64,000 bases of DNA from positions 1 through 64,000 of the forward strand of contig JAFYNK010000023.1 of the NCBI GenBank assembly GCA_017548125.1, given 5' to 3'. Each line of letters starts with the position of its first letter. The first letter of the stretch is position 1. The stretch comes from Bacteroidales bacterium (GTDB taxonomy: Bacteria > Bacteroidota > Bacteroidia > Bacteroidales > F082). Below are positions 9,601 through 19,923 of this stretch, in pieces. The notes below the pieces were generated by a model. The model worked only from the letters and a program-made list of their open reading frames with translations. It was not told the origin of the DNA and did not search any database. The position numbers were made by a program, and so were the translations under genes.

Positions 9601-9830
9601 ATATTAAGAAACTTAAAAAAGTAGCTGTTGATCTGTTAGCTAAAATCAAAGACTTATTAAAAACGATGGATCATCCGTTTGATAAGCGAGAGACGAAAGC
9701 AGCCATTATCATTACTATCCGTGATATCTTATGGAAAGAATTACCAGAAAGCTATTCTGACGAGAGCATCAATTATTATAAAGATGTGGTTTATAATTAT
9801 GTCAGCCAGCAATACGGAGGCATAGCTTAA
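6681..9830 (+). CDS. hsdR: Type I restriction endonuclease subunit HsdR
   Basis: HsdR is the ATP-driven translocase and nuclease of the type I complex. The 1049-residue protein has an N-terminal nuclease domain (D150 and the ELK at 164-166 form a PD-(D/E)xK site), a Walker A motif GSGKS at 301-305, the DEAH box at 401-404, FTGTPL (helicase motif III) and a second RecA-like lobe containing WLTGFDVKTL. A long helical C-terminus probably docks on HsdM. The ATG at 6681 is preferred because an upstream in-frame start at 6618 would overlap the fic gene by about 60 bases and add a non-homologous leader. It closes the hsd locus, and a terminator follows. Confidence 0.95.
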   Translation: MSKDYSEDQLIQKSAADLLENELGWTSVMAWDTEVLGESGTLGRKSYHEVLLTRHFCKALKSLNPWMTDKQLGEAVERMTERMSSQSLMQINEQKYQYIKDGIPVTRTKPNGETEEVKAKVIDFASPEKNEFMCVRELWVYGSLYRRRADIVGFVNGIPLLFMELKNHDVEVVDAFNKNYRDYLDTIPQLFHHNAFIMFSNGLEARVGTIDSKWEFFHEWKRLNEMEAGSIELPTMLRGICKKENFLDLLENFILYDHSDGHTVKILSRNHQYLGVNQAVEKYRNRELENGKLGVFWHTQGSGKSYSMLFLAQKIRRKFAGSPTIVVLTDREELNKQISDTFENCGMLGKVKAREFIAQSGEDLITKLKGNPSFIFSLIQKFNKPNAEPIYPDHDIVVISDEAHRTQNGIFADNLMHLLPTANRIGFTGTPLLSNDNITARTFGGYVSIYDFKRAVDDKATVPLYYENRGEKLQDLQNPEINEEIAAALEQAGDIDASQQAKLERDFAKEVHLLTAPKRLRIVAKNFVQHYSDLWTSGKAMMVSYNKVTCVRMYEYVQEYWQKEIASLEKQIAKSTSQQEVQELNRKLKWMQETEMAVVVSQEQNEIQTFQKWGLDILPHRTKMEKRELDKEFKDKDNKLRIVFVCAMWLTGFDVKTLSCLYIDKPMKAHTLMQTIARANRVAEGKTNGLIIDYIGIVKALRQALADYTMENPEGEGGNDPTIDKDELIKHVYEAIAAATAFLKEHEFELKNLIEADNFFKLFLLKEAANAMCATAEIRKTYCTYATTLLKLWKYLDREDITSEMKQQKDAIEAIYKELQKKRKHADITDLSVAINDIVNEHLQISIAEVSEPDAYRQFDISGINFDLLRREFAKSKEKNLIMKDIQELLQERIAQMLAQNPSRINFYEKYQEIIREYNQKLNRVEIEQTFEELMQLSQKLTEEEKRYVREGFENDEQLSMYDLLMKDNLSKEDIKKLKKVAVDLLAKIKDLLKTMDHPFDKRETKAAIIITIRDILWKELPESYSDESINYYKDVVYNYVSQQYGGIA

Positions 9831-9850
9831 ATAAAAAATCACCTACAAAA

Positions 9851-9882
9851 AAATCGCGGAGTCTGAAAAGATTCCGCGATTT
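9851..9882. terminator. Terminator between hsdR and dnaK
   Basis: AAATCGCGGA and TCCGCGATTT form a perfect 10-bp stem with a 12-base loop. A-runs before and T after make it usable by the convergent hsdR and dnaK transcripts. Confidence 0.85.
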
Positions 9883-9922
9883 TAATATCATTGATTGTTT
9901 GACCTAGTTCAAGGTTCAGAGT

Positions 9923-11815
<1,893 letters not shown>

Positions 11816-11956
11816 AATTTGTTTCTCCTATTTTTTATTTATTGTTTAATTGTTCTTCGTTTTTTTATGTGCTGCCATGTCTGACAACGCTGCTTTTTTG
11901 TCAATCATTATGCCAAACACCTTTTCATGTCACAATGTTTGTTATGAAAAATAAAA

Positions 11957-11977
11957 AAACCACCTAAATGGTGGTTT
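11957..11977 (-). terminator. Terminator of the 12.0-13.1 kb lipoprotein gene
   Basis: AAACCACC and GGTGGTTT form a perfect 8-bp stem with loop TAAAT. On the minus strand the stem is followed by a T-run, placing it about 80 bases past the lipoprotein stop and upstream of dnaK. Confidence 0.75.
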
Positions 11978-12056
11978 ACATATATTAATTTTAATTAACA
12001 CAAATCGCAATCTGACATCAATATATTTTTTAATGACAAAACGACAGAAACGATTG

Positions 12057-13076
12057 TCAATTATAAATTTTCCTAAATCCCCATTGTGGATAGTTTTTAA
12101 TCAAATCATCAATGCTTTGTTCGTGAATGTTAAGCATCTTACTATATTGTGAGCGAGATGAGAATATACCCATTCCATTTTCTATATTAGTATATTCCGG
12201 TGTATCTTGAATTGCACCTGTCGAATTTTGTATCAACATATAATCATACAATTCATCTCCTGTTGCAGTGATGACAATCTCAAAGCCTTTAACAAAACGC
12301 TGCACCCAATTTGGACTGTTATTAGTCAGATTATCATCGGCTTCAAGTTGTGAATAGAAATTTTTCGGAGTATAATTCACAAACAATCTATATTCGCTGC
12401 TGTTCCATAACTGGTCGCCCGTGCCAGAACCCAAGAACCATTTAACGGTATAATCCACGGTGTCGGTCTCTCCCGGATTAAGCTGGCTGTAATGAAAATA
12501 ACCAACGACTTCATAATATGCAGCGCGTTTCATTAAATTGTTAGACTTCCATTTAATTTGATTTGTAGCTGCCGATTTAAAGCTTATGTTCAAATATGGC
12601 ACCATAAGAGTTGAACCGTTTATAGTCTCAACTCTAGATTTTATGACTTCTCCATCATTACGTTCAATAATCAATGTATAAGTCTCATTTTCGAGCAATT
12701 TTCTTGTTGTATAATACAAAACCTGATCTACTCCACTATAGAAAATAGCATTAGGATCGTAAGGTTTATGAACATAGCATGTATCTAATATTTCAGTAGA
12801 AATCACGTTTGGCATATCGGCATATTTTCCAATAAGCCTGACATTTAGCTTGTAATCATAATTACTCATGCTGTAATTCGGGCCGTTCTCTATGACATTA
12901 CCAACGAATGACTTTGTGATTTTCAAGTAGTTAGTATCAGCATCAACATCTAAATATCCATAAACTATTGTCGTTTCCTCACCTTCATTATAAATGTCAA
13001 CGTCCGTATTACATGAATTGAAAATGAGCATCAAAGCGATTATGATTAATGCATAAAACAATTTTGAATTTTTCAT
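12057..13076 (-). CDS. Predicted lipoprotein, possibly DUF4249-like
   Basis: The 339-residue product begins MKNSKLFYALIIIALMLIFN followed by Ser and Cys22, a lipoprotein signal peptide. The body, with VYGYLDVDADTNYLKITKSF early on, resembles Bacteroidetes cell-envelope lipoproteins of the DUF4249 type, which often occur with outer-membrane receptors; no such partner is adjacent here. The ATG at 13076 is chosen because it gives a proper signal peptide, whereas an upstream in-frame start adds nine residues and would overlap the promoter. A CAAAGATA box (minus-strand TATCTTTG) lies 25 bp upstream. Function is unknown. Confidence 0.7.
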   Translation of the reverse strand: MKNSKLFYALIIIALMLIFNSCNTDVDIYNEGEETTIVYGYLDVDADTNYLKITKSFVGNVIENGPNYSMSNYDYKLNVRLIGKYADMPNVISTEILDTCYVHKPYDPNAIFYSGVDQVLYYTTRKLLENETYTLIIERNDGEVIKSRVETINGSTLMVPYLNISFKSAATNQIKWKSNNLMKRAAYYEVVGYFHYSQLNPGETDTVDYTVKWFLGSGTGDQLWNSSEYRLFVNYTPKNFYSQLEADDNLTNNSPNWVQRFVKGFEIVITATGDELYDYMLIQNSTGAIQDTPEYTNIENGMGIFSSRSQYSKMLNIHEQSIDDLIKNYPQWGFRKIYN

Positions 13077-13100
13077 TATAAAATAGATTTGAAAGATGAG

Positions 13101-13108
13101 CAAAGATA
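13101..13108 (-). promoter_or_regulatory. -7 box for the 12.0-13.1 kb lipoprotein gene
   Basis: The minus strand reads TATCTTTG, 25 bp before the start codon. It sits back to back with the panB box. Confidence 0.55.
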
Positions 13109-13121
13109 CTATTTTTTTGCA

Positions 13122-13129
13122 TATTTTTG
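13122..13129 (+). promoter_or_regulatory. -7 box for panB
   Basis: TATTTTTG lies 18 bp before the chosen panB ATG. A start codon further upstream would fall inside this box, which supports the later start. Confidence 0.55.
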
Positions 13130-13147
13130 CTTTTTAAAATAAAAGAA

Positions 13148-13963
13148 ATGTATTTATCACATAACGTATCTTTAGTAACAACTCATGTTCTTCAAAACAT
13201 GAAGAATAGAGGCGAAAAAATTGCCATGCTTACCGCATACGATTATTCGATGGCAAAGATTTTAGATGAGTCAAACATTGATATTATTTTGGTTGGCGAC
13301 AGTGCTTCCAATGTGATGGCTGGTTATAAAACCACTCTTCCTATCACATTGAACGAGATGATATATCACGCGTCATCTGTATGTCGTGCCGTGAAACGTT
13401 CTTTCGTCGTTGTTGACTTGCCTTTTGGAACATACCAAGGCAATTCGAAAGAAGCTCTCAACTCAGCGATCCGCATCATGAAGGAATCAGGCGCCAATGC
13501 TGTCAAGATGGAAGGCGGCCGTGAGATTGCAGAGTCTGTTGAACGTATCATCAGCGCCGGCATCCCTGTGATGGGACATCTCGGTCTTATGCCACAAAGC
13601 ATCAACAAGTTCGGCACTTATATCGTTCGTGCTAAAGAAGACGAAGAAGCGCAGCGTCTTCGTGAGGACGCTCTTCTCTTACAGGAAAAAGGCTGCTTCA
13701 GCATCGTTTTGGAAAAGATTCCTGCTACTCTCGCAACAGAAGTGACACAGTCATTAAGAATACCAACCATCGGCATCGGCGCTGGAGCTGGCACCGACGG
13801 ACAGGTTCTCGTGCTTCACGACATGCTCGGAATAAGCAACGACTTCTCACCTCGTTTCTTGAGAAGATATAACAACCTCTACGATGGTATCAAGAACTCT
13901 GTTCAGGCTTATATCAACGATGTGAAAGACTTCAATTTCCCTAACGAAAACGAGCAATATTAA
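13148..13963 (+). CDS. panB: 3-methyl-2-oxobutanoate hydroxymethyltransferase PanB
   Basis: PanB makes ketopantoate from 2-oxoisovalerate and 5,10-methylenetetrahydrofolate, the first committed step to pantothenate and coenzyme A. With the ATG at 13148 the protein has 271 residues, the usual family length. Family hallmarks are [48 protein letters not shown] and the C-terminal [17 protein letters not shown]. panC and panD are not nearby. The stop overlaps the next start (TAATG), so the pseudouridine synthase is probably translationally coupled to it. Confidence 0.96.
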   Translation: MYLSHNVSLVTTHVLQNMKNRGEKIAMLTAYDYSMAKILDESNIDIILVGDSASNVMAGYKTTLPITLNEMIYHASSVCRAVKRSFVVVDLPFGTYQGNSKEALNSAIRIMKESGANAVKMEGGREIAESVERIISAGIPVMGHLGLMPQSINKFGTYIVRAKEDEEAQRLREDALLLQEKGCFSIVLEKIPATLATEVTQSLRIPTIGIGAGAGTDGQVLVLHDMLGISNDFSPRFLRRYNNLYDGIKNSVQAYINDVKDFNFPNENEQY

Positions 13964-14655
13964 TGAGAAAACCTATAGAAGAAAGAGTGCTGTTTGAAGA
14001 CAATCATCTTTTGATTGTCAACAAATTGCCTTCGGAGATTGTACAAGGCGACAAGACTGGCGACGTTTGTCTTCTCGACGATGTAAAATCATATATCAAA
14101 GAAACTTACAACAAACCTGGCAATGTATTTGCCGGATTGGTACACCGCATCGACCGTCCTGTCAGCGGCGCCGTCATTTTTGCCAAGACAAGCAAGGCTT
14201 TGAGCAGAATGACAGTGAAAATCAAAGAACGCGAGTTCAGCAAGATTTACCTCGCTGTCGTCAAGAACAAGCCTCCTAAAGATGCCGACGAACTTTCTAA
14301 CTATATGGTTAAGAACGAAGCACAAAACAAATCATATATCGTCAGCTCCAACACCAAAGGCGCCAAACTTGCTCAGCTGAGATACCGCCTCATCGGAAGC
14401 TCCAACTCTTATTATCTTCTTGAAGTAGAACTCATTACCGGACGCCACCATCAGATAAGAGCGCAGCTGGCTCACATGGGCTGCCCTATAAAAGGCGACC
14501 TTAAATACGGATTCCCTCGTTCAAATCCAGACGCTTCAATAAGCCTTCACGCATATAAGATTAAGTTTGAACACCCAACATTGAAGACACCTATCGACAT
14601 CAAGGCGCCGAAGCCATCAGGAATGCCGTGGGACGCGTTTGAAATTGATGATTAA
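13963..14655 (+). CDS. RluA-family pseudouridine synthase
   Basis: The enzyme isomerises specific uridines of rRNA or tRNA to pseudouridine. The 230-residue protein has the family signature HRIDRPVSGAVIFAKTSKA, with the catalytic aspartate in HRIDR, and the C-terminal RHHQIRAQLAHMGCPIKGD block. It lacks an N-terminal S4 domain, like the shorter members of the family. The exact RNA position modified cannot be inferred. Its ATG overlaps the panB stop by one base. Confidence 0.92.
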   Translation: MRKPIEERVLFEDNHLLIVNKLPSEIVQGDKTGDVCLLDDVKSYIKETYNKPGNVFAGLVHRIDRPVSGAVIFAKTSKALSRMTVKIKEREFSKIYLAVVKNKPPKDADELSNYMVKNEAQNKSYIVSSNTKGAKLAQLRYRLIGSSNSYYLLEVELITGRHHQIRAQLAHMGCPIKGDLKYGFPRSNPDASISLHAYKIKFEHPTLKTPIDIKAPKPSGMPWDAFEIDD

Positions 14656-14665
14656 AATAAAAAAC

Positions 14666-14711
14666 TCAAAACTTCAGAATCTCAGATTTTTTTGAACTTC
14701 TGAAGTTTTGA
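14666..14711 (+). repeat. Long inverted repeat after the pseudouridine synthase gene
   Basis: TCAAAACTTCAGAA (14666-14679) and TTCTGAAGTTTTGA (14698-14711) form a perfect 14-bp stem. It starts 11 bases after the stop and may end the transcript, although the T-run after it is short. Confidence 0.6.
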
Positions 14712-14732
14712 ATTTCTAAGTTTTTAAAAAAA

Positions 14733-14768
14733 CTTGTTGTCTTGTTGTCTTGTTGTCTTGTTGACTTA
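14733..14768. repeat. CTTGTTGT octamer tandem repeat
   Basis: Four nearly perfect copies of CTTGTTGT are followed by CTTA. The reverse complement of this 36-base block matches 30297-30332, inside the nitrilase gene, at 35 of 36 positions. Confidence 0.85.
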
Positions 14769-14776
14769 AAAAATCG

Positions 14777-14784
14777 TATCTTTG
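14777..14784 (+). promoter_or_regulatory. -7 box for gldF
   Basis: TATCTTTG lies 19 bp upstream of the gldF ATG. Confidence 0.55.
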
Positions 14785-14803
14785 TAAGCTAATTTTCAAA
14801 AAT

Positions 14804-15535
14804 ATGTACGCTTTATTTAAAAAAGAAATAAGTAACTTCTTAAACTCATTGATAGGAATAATGGTAGTGGTGATTTTCTTGCTCATCACTGGTCTGTTTC
14901 TATGGGTTTTCCAAAGTGATTTTAACATCATGAACTTCGGCTATGCCAACCTCGACAGCCTCTTCATTCTCGCGCCATGGGTCTTCCTTTTCCTCGTGCC
15001 TGCTGTCACAATGAGAAGCTTCGCCGAAGAAAAAAGAACCGGAACCATTGAAATGCTGTTCACCAAGCCTTTGTCCGACTGGCAGATAGTATGTGGCAAA
15101 TATCTGGCTGGCGTCGTTCTCGTCATTTTGGCATTAGTCCCAACACTCATCTATTTCTTCTCTGTATATCGTCTCAGCCTCCCTGTCGGCAATATTGACA
15201 CTGGCGGAATATGGGGTTCATACATCGGACTCTTCTTCCTCAGCGCCGCGTTCGTGTCAATAGGACTTTTCTGTAGTTCAATAACTAACAATCAAATACT
15301 TGCATTCTTATTGTCAGTGTTTTTATGCGGTTTTCTCTATATCGGCTTCGACATGATTTACTCAATGGCGTTGTTCGGAAACGTGGATCTGTTCATCCAA
15401 CATCTCGGAATGTCGTCACACTACAGCTCTTTAAGCCGCGGCGTGATAGACACACGCGACATTTTATATTTCGTGAGTTTGATTGTTTTATTCTTGTCAA
15501 TGACAAAATTAGTTTTGTCAAGTCGTAAATGGTAA
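14804..15535 (+). CDS. gldF: Gliding-associated ABC transporter permease GldF
   Basis: GldF is an ABC-2 type inner-membrane permease that in Flavobacterium works with GldA and GldG and is needed for gliding. The 243-residue protein has about six hydrophobic segments and the conserved block FAEEKRTGTIEMLFTKPLSDWQ-like motif typical of ABC-2 permeases. It is followed 9 bases later by gldG. The ATPase gene gldA is not in the window. Many non-gliding Bacteroidales keep these genes, so motility cannot be inferred. Confidence 0.92.
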   Translation: MYALFKKEISNFLNSLIGIMVVVIFLLITGLFLWVFQSDFNIMNFGYANLDSLFILAPWVFLFLVPAVTMRSFAEEKRTGTIEMLFTKPLSDWQIVCGKYLAGVVLVILALVPTLIYFFSVYRLSLPVGNIDTGGIWGSYIGLFFLSAAFVSIGLFCSSITNNQILAFLLSVFLCGFLYIGFDMIYSMALFGNVDLFIQHLGMSSHYSSLSRGVIDTRDILYFVSLIVLFLSMTKLVLSSRKW

Positions 15536-15544
15536 AAGGAGGCG

Positions 15545-17287
15545 ATGATGAAAAACGAACGTAAGAATTTAAAGAAAAATCAACTTATAACATTTGCTAT
15601 AACACTGATTATCATTGTTGTAATAAACATAATAGGTTCATTCATATACACACGTTTCGACCTGACAAGCGAGAAACGTTACACTCTTTCAGACACTTCT
15701 AAGGAGATTCTGAAAAATCTTGACGACTATGTTTATTTCAGAGTTTATCTCGAAGGAGAATTTCCTGCCGGTTTCAAGAAGTTAAGAAAAGAAACAAAAG
15801 AGATGCTCGATGAATTCCGCGCTTACAGCAAATTCGTCGATTACGACTTCATCAATCCGTCAGAAAGCAACGACGCTGCTGAAAGAAACGAGACATACAA
15901 ACTCTTATATCAAAGCGGTCTCAACCCAACAGAGCTCTCCATCCAAAGCAAAGACGGCGCTCAACAGATAGTGATATGGCCTTGTGCTTTAGTGAGTTAT
16001 AAAAACAAAGAAATGCCTCTCGATTTGCTCGACACTCAAGTCGGTAAGTCATCAGAAGCAGCATTGAACAACTCTGTTCAAAACCTTGAGTTCAAGCTCA
16101 TTACAGCGATAAAAGACCTCTCTCAAATCAAAAAGCCAACAATAGCCTTCATCGAAGGTCACGGCGAGCTTAACGAGAACGAAGTCTATGACATAACAAA
16201 AACTCTTTCAAAGAAATACAGCGTCAAGAGAGTTGCTATCAACGAACAGATTACATCGTTGAACAGAAGGACCGAGACTCAAGACAGCAGCATTCTGATT
16301 AATTCAAATTACAATGCTATCATCATTGCTAAACCAACCAAGCCATTTTCAGAGAAAGACAAGTTCATCATCGACCAATATATAATGCGCGGCGGTAAGG
16401 TATTATGGCTCATCGACCCAGTCTTCGCTACAATGGACAGCTTGCAGACATCAGAATCGACGATGGGCAACACGCTCAACCTCAACCTCGATGACATGTT
16501 CTTCAAATATGGGGTAAGACTTAACAAGAACCTTCTTCTCGACTACAACAGCGCAGCCATCGCCTTGAGGACAGGTCAGATGGGCGGTCAAGCTCAGATT
16601 GAATATTTCAGATGGTATTATTTCCCTCTGTTAAACGCAGCGTCTAACAACAATATCGTCAAGAACATAAATCCTATAAAAGCTGATTTCATCAGCTCCA
16701 TCGACCCTGTTATCTCCGATTCTGACGTCCAGAAAATTCCGTTGCTCAAAACATCAGATTATACAAAGATATCTTCAGCTCCGGTGTTCATCTCTCTCAG
16801 CATGTTACGCCAAACTCCTGACCAACGCATGTTCTCACATAAAGGACAGAACGTTGCTTATCTGCTGAAAGGCGAATTTGAATCACTTTACGCCAACAGA
16901 ATGACAGCAGGCATCATGGAATCGGAAGAGATAGGATTCAGAACAAACAGCAACCCTACATCTATGATCGTCATCGCCGACGGCGACATCATACGCAACC
17001 AATTCCATATCCCTAAAGGCTATCCGCTTCCATTGGGCTTCGACCAATATACTCAGATAACATACGGCAACAAAGACTTTATCGAAAACGCTATAAGTTA
17101 TCTCGTTGACGGCGACGGCCTTATCGGAATAAGATCACGCGAATTGAAGATACGCCTACTCGATATGAACAAAGTCAATGCTAACACATTGCTCTGGCAA
17201 ATCGTGAACGTAGTGGTACCAAGCGGCATAGTAATAATATTCGGATTCATTCTCGCGTTGATAAGAAAAAGAAAATTCACTAAATAA
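15545..17287 (+). CDS. gldG: Gliding-associated ABC transporter auxiliary protein GldG
   Basis: GldG is the auxiliary subunit of the GldA-GldF-GldG complex. The 580-residue protein has an N-terminal membrane segment (about 14-36), an extracytoplasmic domain starting SEKRYTLSDTSKEIL, an ABC-transporter auxiliary core (FIEGHGELNENEVYDI, VLWLIDPVFATMDSL) and a C-terminal membrane segment just before RKRKF. A strong AAAAGGAGG lies 2 bases before the first ATG and 5 before the second, three bases downstream, so the true start may be 15548. It sits between gldF and a DUF4340 gene, with 9-base gaps. Confidence 0.93.
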   Translation: MMKNERKNLKKNQLITFAITLIIIVVINIIGSFIYTRFDLTSEKRYTLSDTSKEILKNLDDYVYFRVYLEGEFPAGFKKLRKETKEMLDEFRAYSKFVDYDFINPSESNDAAERNETYKLLYQSGLNPTELSIQSKDGAQQIVIWPCALVSYKNKEMPLDLLDTQVGKSSEAALNNSVQNLEFKLITAIKDLSQIKKPTIAFIEGHGELNENEVYDITKTLSKKYSVKRVAINEQITSLNRRTETQDSSILINSNYNAIIIAKPTKPFSEKDKFIIDQYIMRGGKVLWLIDPVFATMDSLQTSESTMGNTLNLNLDDMFFKYGVRLNKNLLLDYNSAAIALRTGQMGGQAQIEYFRWYYFPLLNAASNNNIVKNINPIKADFISSIDPVISDSDVQKIPLLKTSDYTKISSAPVFISLSMLRQTPDQRMFSHKGQNVAYLLKGEFESLYANRMTAGIMESEEIGFRTNSNPTSMIVIADGDIIRNQFHIPKGYPLPLGFDQYTQITYGNKDFIENAISYLVDGDGLIGIRSRELKIRLLDMNKVNANTLLWQIVNVVVPSGIVIIFGFILALIRKRKFTK

Positions 17288-17296
17288 ATATAAACA

Positions 17297-18415
17297 ATGA
17301 AAAAAAACCGTATTGCAATAATAATCACAACAATTCTTGTAGTAATAGCCTGTGTCCTTTTATGGAATAACAGATATTTGACAACATTAAGAGGCGAAGC
17401 CTACGATTTTACAGTACGCGACACAGCTTCTGTTACAAAGATGTTCTTCGCCGACAAAAGCGGCAATCAGGTTTTATTGCAGAGAACAGCAGATGGCTGG
17501 ACCGTCAACGAACATTATAACGCTCAGCCTGTTATGATTAACAACATGCTTTATACTCTCGATAAGATGAGAATAAAAATGCCTGTTTCCTTGGCTTCAC
17601 ACGACAACGTAATCACTCGTATGGCTGGCACTAACACCAAAGTAGAGATTTATCAGATCGTTCCTAGAGTTAACCTATTTAATAAGGTAAAGCTCTTCCC
17701 TCATGAAAAACTTACAAAAGTGTTTTATATAGGAGACGTAACGCAAGACAACAACGGAACATACGTCTTGAAAGAAGGCGCCGACAAGGCTTATATCGTT
17801 CATCTTCATGGTTTTAGAGGATTTGTCAGCTCTCGTTTCTCTGCCAATCCAGAAGACTGGCGCGACCATAAGATTTACTCATACGACATCAACGACATCG
17901 CTTCAATGAAACTTGAGTTTAACAACAAGCCTGAACAAAGTTTCATCATAAACGAAAAGAACCGTTATTTATATGAGATGACATCTCTCGCCGATGATTC
18001 ACGCATCGACTTCGATACAATCCGCGTTCTTAACCTTCTCACTTCTTTCAAAGATGTTCGCTTTGAAGCATTCTTGACCGACATCGCAAAAGAACGCCGC
18101 GATTCTATCATCAACTCCCCTTATCAAGAACGCCTCACACTCGTGACAAAAGACGGAAAAGAAAACGTCATTACAACTTATACAATGAAAATCAATGCCG
18201 ACGCTTTCGGCTTCATCGAAGAAGACTGGGACGACGACCCTGACCATAAATACGCTTACATAAAAAATAATGACGAACTAGTTATGATTCAAGATTTTGC
18301 TTTCGGAAAACTTCTCAAACCAGCTGATTATTACAAGAAAGGCCATATAGAACCTCAAAGAAAAATATTCATCGAAGAATTAGAAGAAATTCCAAGCAGA
18401 AGTCTTTCTTTTTAA
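17297..18415 (+). CDS. DUF4340 domain-containing membrane-anchored protein
   Basis: The 372-residue protein has one N-terminal membrane segment (about 5-24) and an extracytoplasmic DUF4340-type region containing the typical segment LLQRTADGWTVNEHYNAQP. It follows gldG by 9 bases, the same arrangement in which DUF4340 proteins commonly accompany ABC-2/GldG-like systems. This suggests an accessory role for the transporter, which is inference. No enzymatic motif is visible. Confidence 0.8.
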   Translation: MKKNRIAIIITTILVVIACVLLWNNRYLTTLRGEAYDFTVRDTASVTKMFFADKSGNQVLLQRTADGWTVNEHYNAQPVMINNMLYTLDKMRIKMPVSLASHDNVITRMAGTNTKVEIYQIVPRVNLFNKVKLFPHEKLTKVFYIGDVTQDNNGTYVLKEGADKAYIVHLHGFRGFVSSRFSANPEDWRDHKIYSYDINDIASMKLEFNNKPEQSFIINEKNRYLYEMTSLADDSRIDFDTIRVLNLLTSFKDVRFEAFLTDIAKERRDSIINSPYQERLTLVTKDGKENVITTYTMKINADAFGFIEEDWDDDPDHKYAYIKNNDELVMIQDFAFGKLLKPADYYKKGHIEPQRKIFIEELEEIPSRSLSF

Positions 18416-18432
18416 TACAATGAGTCTATAAG

Positions 18433-18464
18433 GAGAAGCCGTGTCGATGTCAACACGGCTTCTC
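18433..18464. terminator. Terminator between the gldFG-DUF4340 operon and mgsA
   Basis: GAGAAGCCGTGT and ACACGGCTTCTC form a perfect 12-bp stem with an 8-base loop, followed by ATTTTTT. The two genes converge here. Confidence 0.9.
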
Positions 18465-18484
18465 TCATTTTTTACACCATTAAC

Positions 18485-18520
18485 TTACAGACTCATTGAC
18501 TCATAGACTTATAGACTTCT
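18485..18520. repeat. Degenerate octamer repeat (TAGACTTA type)
   Basis: Units of about 8 bp resembling CATAGACT and TATAGACT repeat next to the mgsA stop. A related inverted word, GAGTCTATAAG, sits at the other edge of this spacer just after the DUF4340 stop. Confidence 0.6.
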
Positions 18521-18931
18521 ATTAAGGTAATCTGAATAATCTTCTGGAGCGCTTTTGTATTCTTTGCCAAAGAGCGCTGAGTTAATCAGGAAGTCGGCTG
18601 AGGCGTGATTACAAGCTGTTGGCACGTCGTAAAGTACGCTTAATCTCAACAAAGCCTTCACATCGACATCATGAGGCTGGCTTGTCATAGGATCCCAGAA
18701 GAAGATGAGATAATCGATTTTGCCCTCTGAGATAAGAGCTCCTAATTGCTGGTCGCCGCCCAACGGACCCGACTTCAGCCTATTGATATTAGGCAAGACT
18801 GAGGATAAAATCTTACCTGTGGTACCGGTAGCGTAAAACTCATTACCTATAAGCTTTTCAGCATGTTCTGTGACCCAACGTAAAAGGTCGTCTTTCTTAG
18901 CGTCATGCGCAACAAGAGCTATTGTCTTCAT
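18509..18931 (-). CDS. mgsA: Methylglyoxal synthase MgsA
   Basis: MgsA converts dihydroxyacetone phosphate to methylglyoxal and phosphate, a bypass that relieves phosphate limitation in glycolysis. The 140-residue protein is a single MGS domain with the phosphate loop ATGTTGK (34-40), GPLGGDQQ with the catalytic aspartate at 60, and FFWDPMTSQPHDVD. The start has MKTIALVAHD. It lies 14 bases downstream of a lipoprotein gene on the same strand. Confidence 0.95.
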   Translation of the reverse strand: MKTIALVAHDAKKDDLLRWVTEHAEKLIGNEFYATGTTGKILSSVLPNINRLKSGPLGGDQQLGALISEGKIDYLIFFWDPMTSQPHDVDVKALLRLSVLYDVPTACNHASADFLINSALFGKEYKSAPEDYSDYLNRSL

Positions 18932-18945
18932 AGTTATAGTTATAA

Positions 18946-19797
18946 TTATTCGTATTCATAATATTCGATGACATCACCAGAACTCTTTGTAACAGGGTAT
19001 TTGCCGTCGTATGTGTAGCTAATATATTCTGTATCAGAATATGCGCAAAAAGATCCCGCACATGATTCTAAGTATGTAACTTCTACAACATTATTCTTAT
19101 TAGCGAAAATTTTCATGTCTTCTAAGCCACTTAATACTTCCAAACCCAATAAGTTACGGAATGGATTAGACTTATCGTCATATTTGAAGTAATATTTCTC
19201 GGTATAATTTCCATATTCCATTTCCAGCTCTGAGATATTTCCGCCTTTCCAGTCAAGGTCAAATTCAAATCTAGCAACACCTCTTTCAGCTAGAGCATTG
19301 CTCAACATTTTGTCCATCTTCACCACTGATAACTCTGGCAACACATATTTGAGAGGATTTGCGATACTCTTCGCTGCAACTGATTTAGAATCATTTATCA
19401 CTAACACGATTTCTGACAATTCATTATCATCATATTCAAAAGTGTAAGTCGCTATCATGACGCCATTTTCAAAAAGCTTAGCTTGATATAATCTATCATG
19501 TTTATTATAGATATAATCTGTATATCCGTCATGTTCATAATTTTTAACTTTTGACACTTGACCTTTCTTATTGTAGTCAAATACTTCTGAATACTTCAAA
19601 CCACCGATAATATCATAATACTCAATAGTTTTCAACTGTTTTCCGTCCCAGTTCCACACTTCAGAAAGTGACTTTCCAAGTCCTCTGTCGGTGTAGATTT
19701 TACTGATTTTTTCTTTTGGATTGTAAGGTTTGGTTTTTTGGCAAGAGGTGAATAGTATTGCTAATGCAAATGTCAGTAATAATGTCAGTTTTTTCAT
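18946..19797 (-). CDS. Predicted lipoprotein with RHS/YD-like repeats
   Basis: The 283-residue protein begins with a lipoprotein signal peptide ending LFTSC (Cys19). The mature part has alternating aromatic strands such as VFDYNKKGQVSKVKNYEHDG and TFEYDDNELSEI, the pattern of Bacteroidetes proteins with YD/RHS-like or DUF4595-like beta repeats. It probably faces the cell envelope. No enzymatic motif is visible and the function is unknown. Three 22-bp repeats lie upstream of its start. Confidence 0.7.
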   Translation of the reverse strand: MKKLTLLLTFALAILFTSCQKTKPYNPKEKISKIYTDRGLGKSLSEVWNWDGKQLKTIEYYDIIGGLKYSEVFDYNKKGQVSKVKNYEHDGYTDYIYNKHDRLYQAKLFENGVMIATYTFEYDDNELSEIVLVINDSKSVAAKSIANPLKYVLPELSVVKMDKMLSNALAERGVARFEFDLDWKGGNISELEMEYGNYTEKYYFKYDDKSNPFRNLLGLEVLSGLEDMKIFANKNNVVEVTYLESCAGSFCAYSDTEYISYTYDGKYPVTKSSGDVIEYYEYE

Positions 19798-19923
19798 AGT
19801 TGTAATTTTAAATTTGTTTATTAATAATTAGTGCGAATTAAACGTGACAAATATGCGAATTATTTTTTTTAAAACAAAAAAATCAGAATTTTTAAATTTC
19901 ATGAAAGGAATAGAAGTATAGAA

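Noticed and set aside
11900..11916. A sigma-54-like sequence upstream of dnaK on the minus strand (TTGGCA then TTGAC)
   Set aside because: The spacing fits, but the invariant GC of the -12 element is GA, and no heat-shock use can be shown from one site.
14733..14768. Short repeats as a CRISPR array
   Set aside because: The repeats are 8 bp and contiguous, with no unique spacers and no cas genes.
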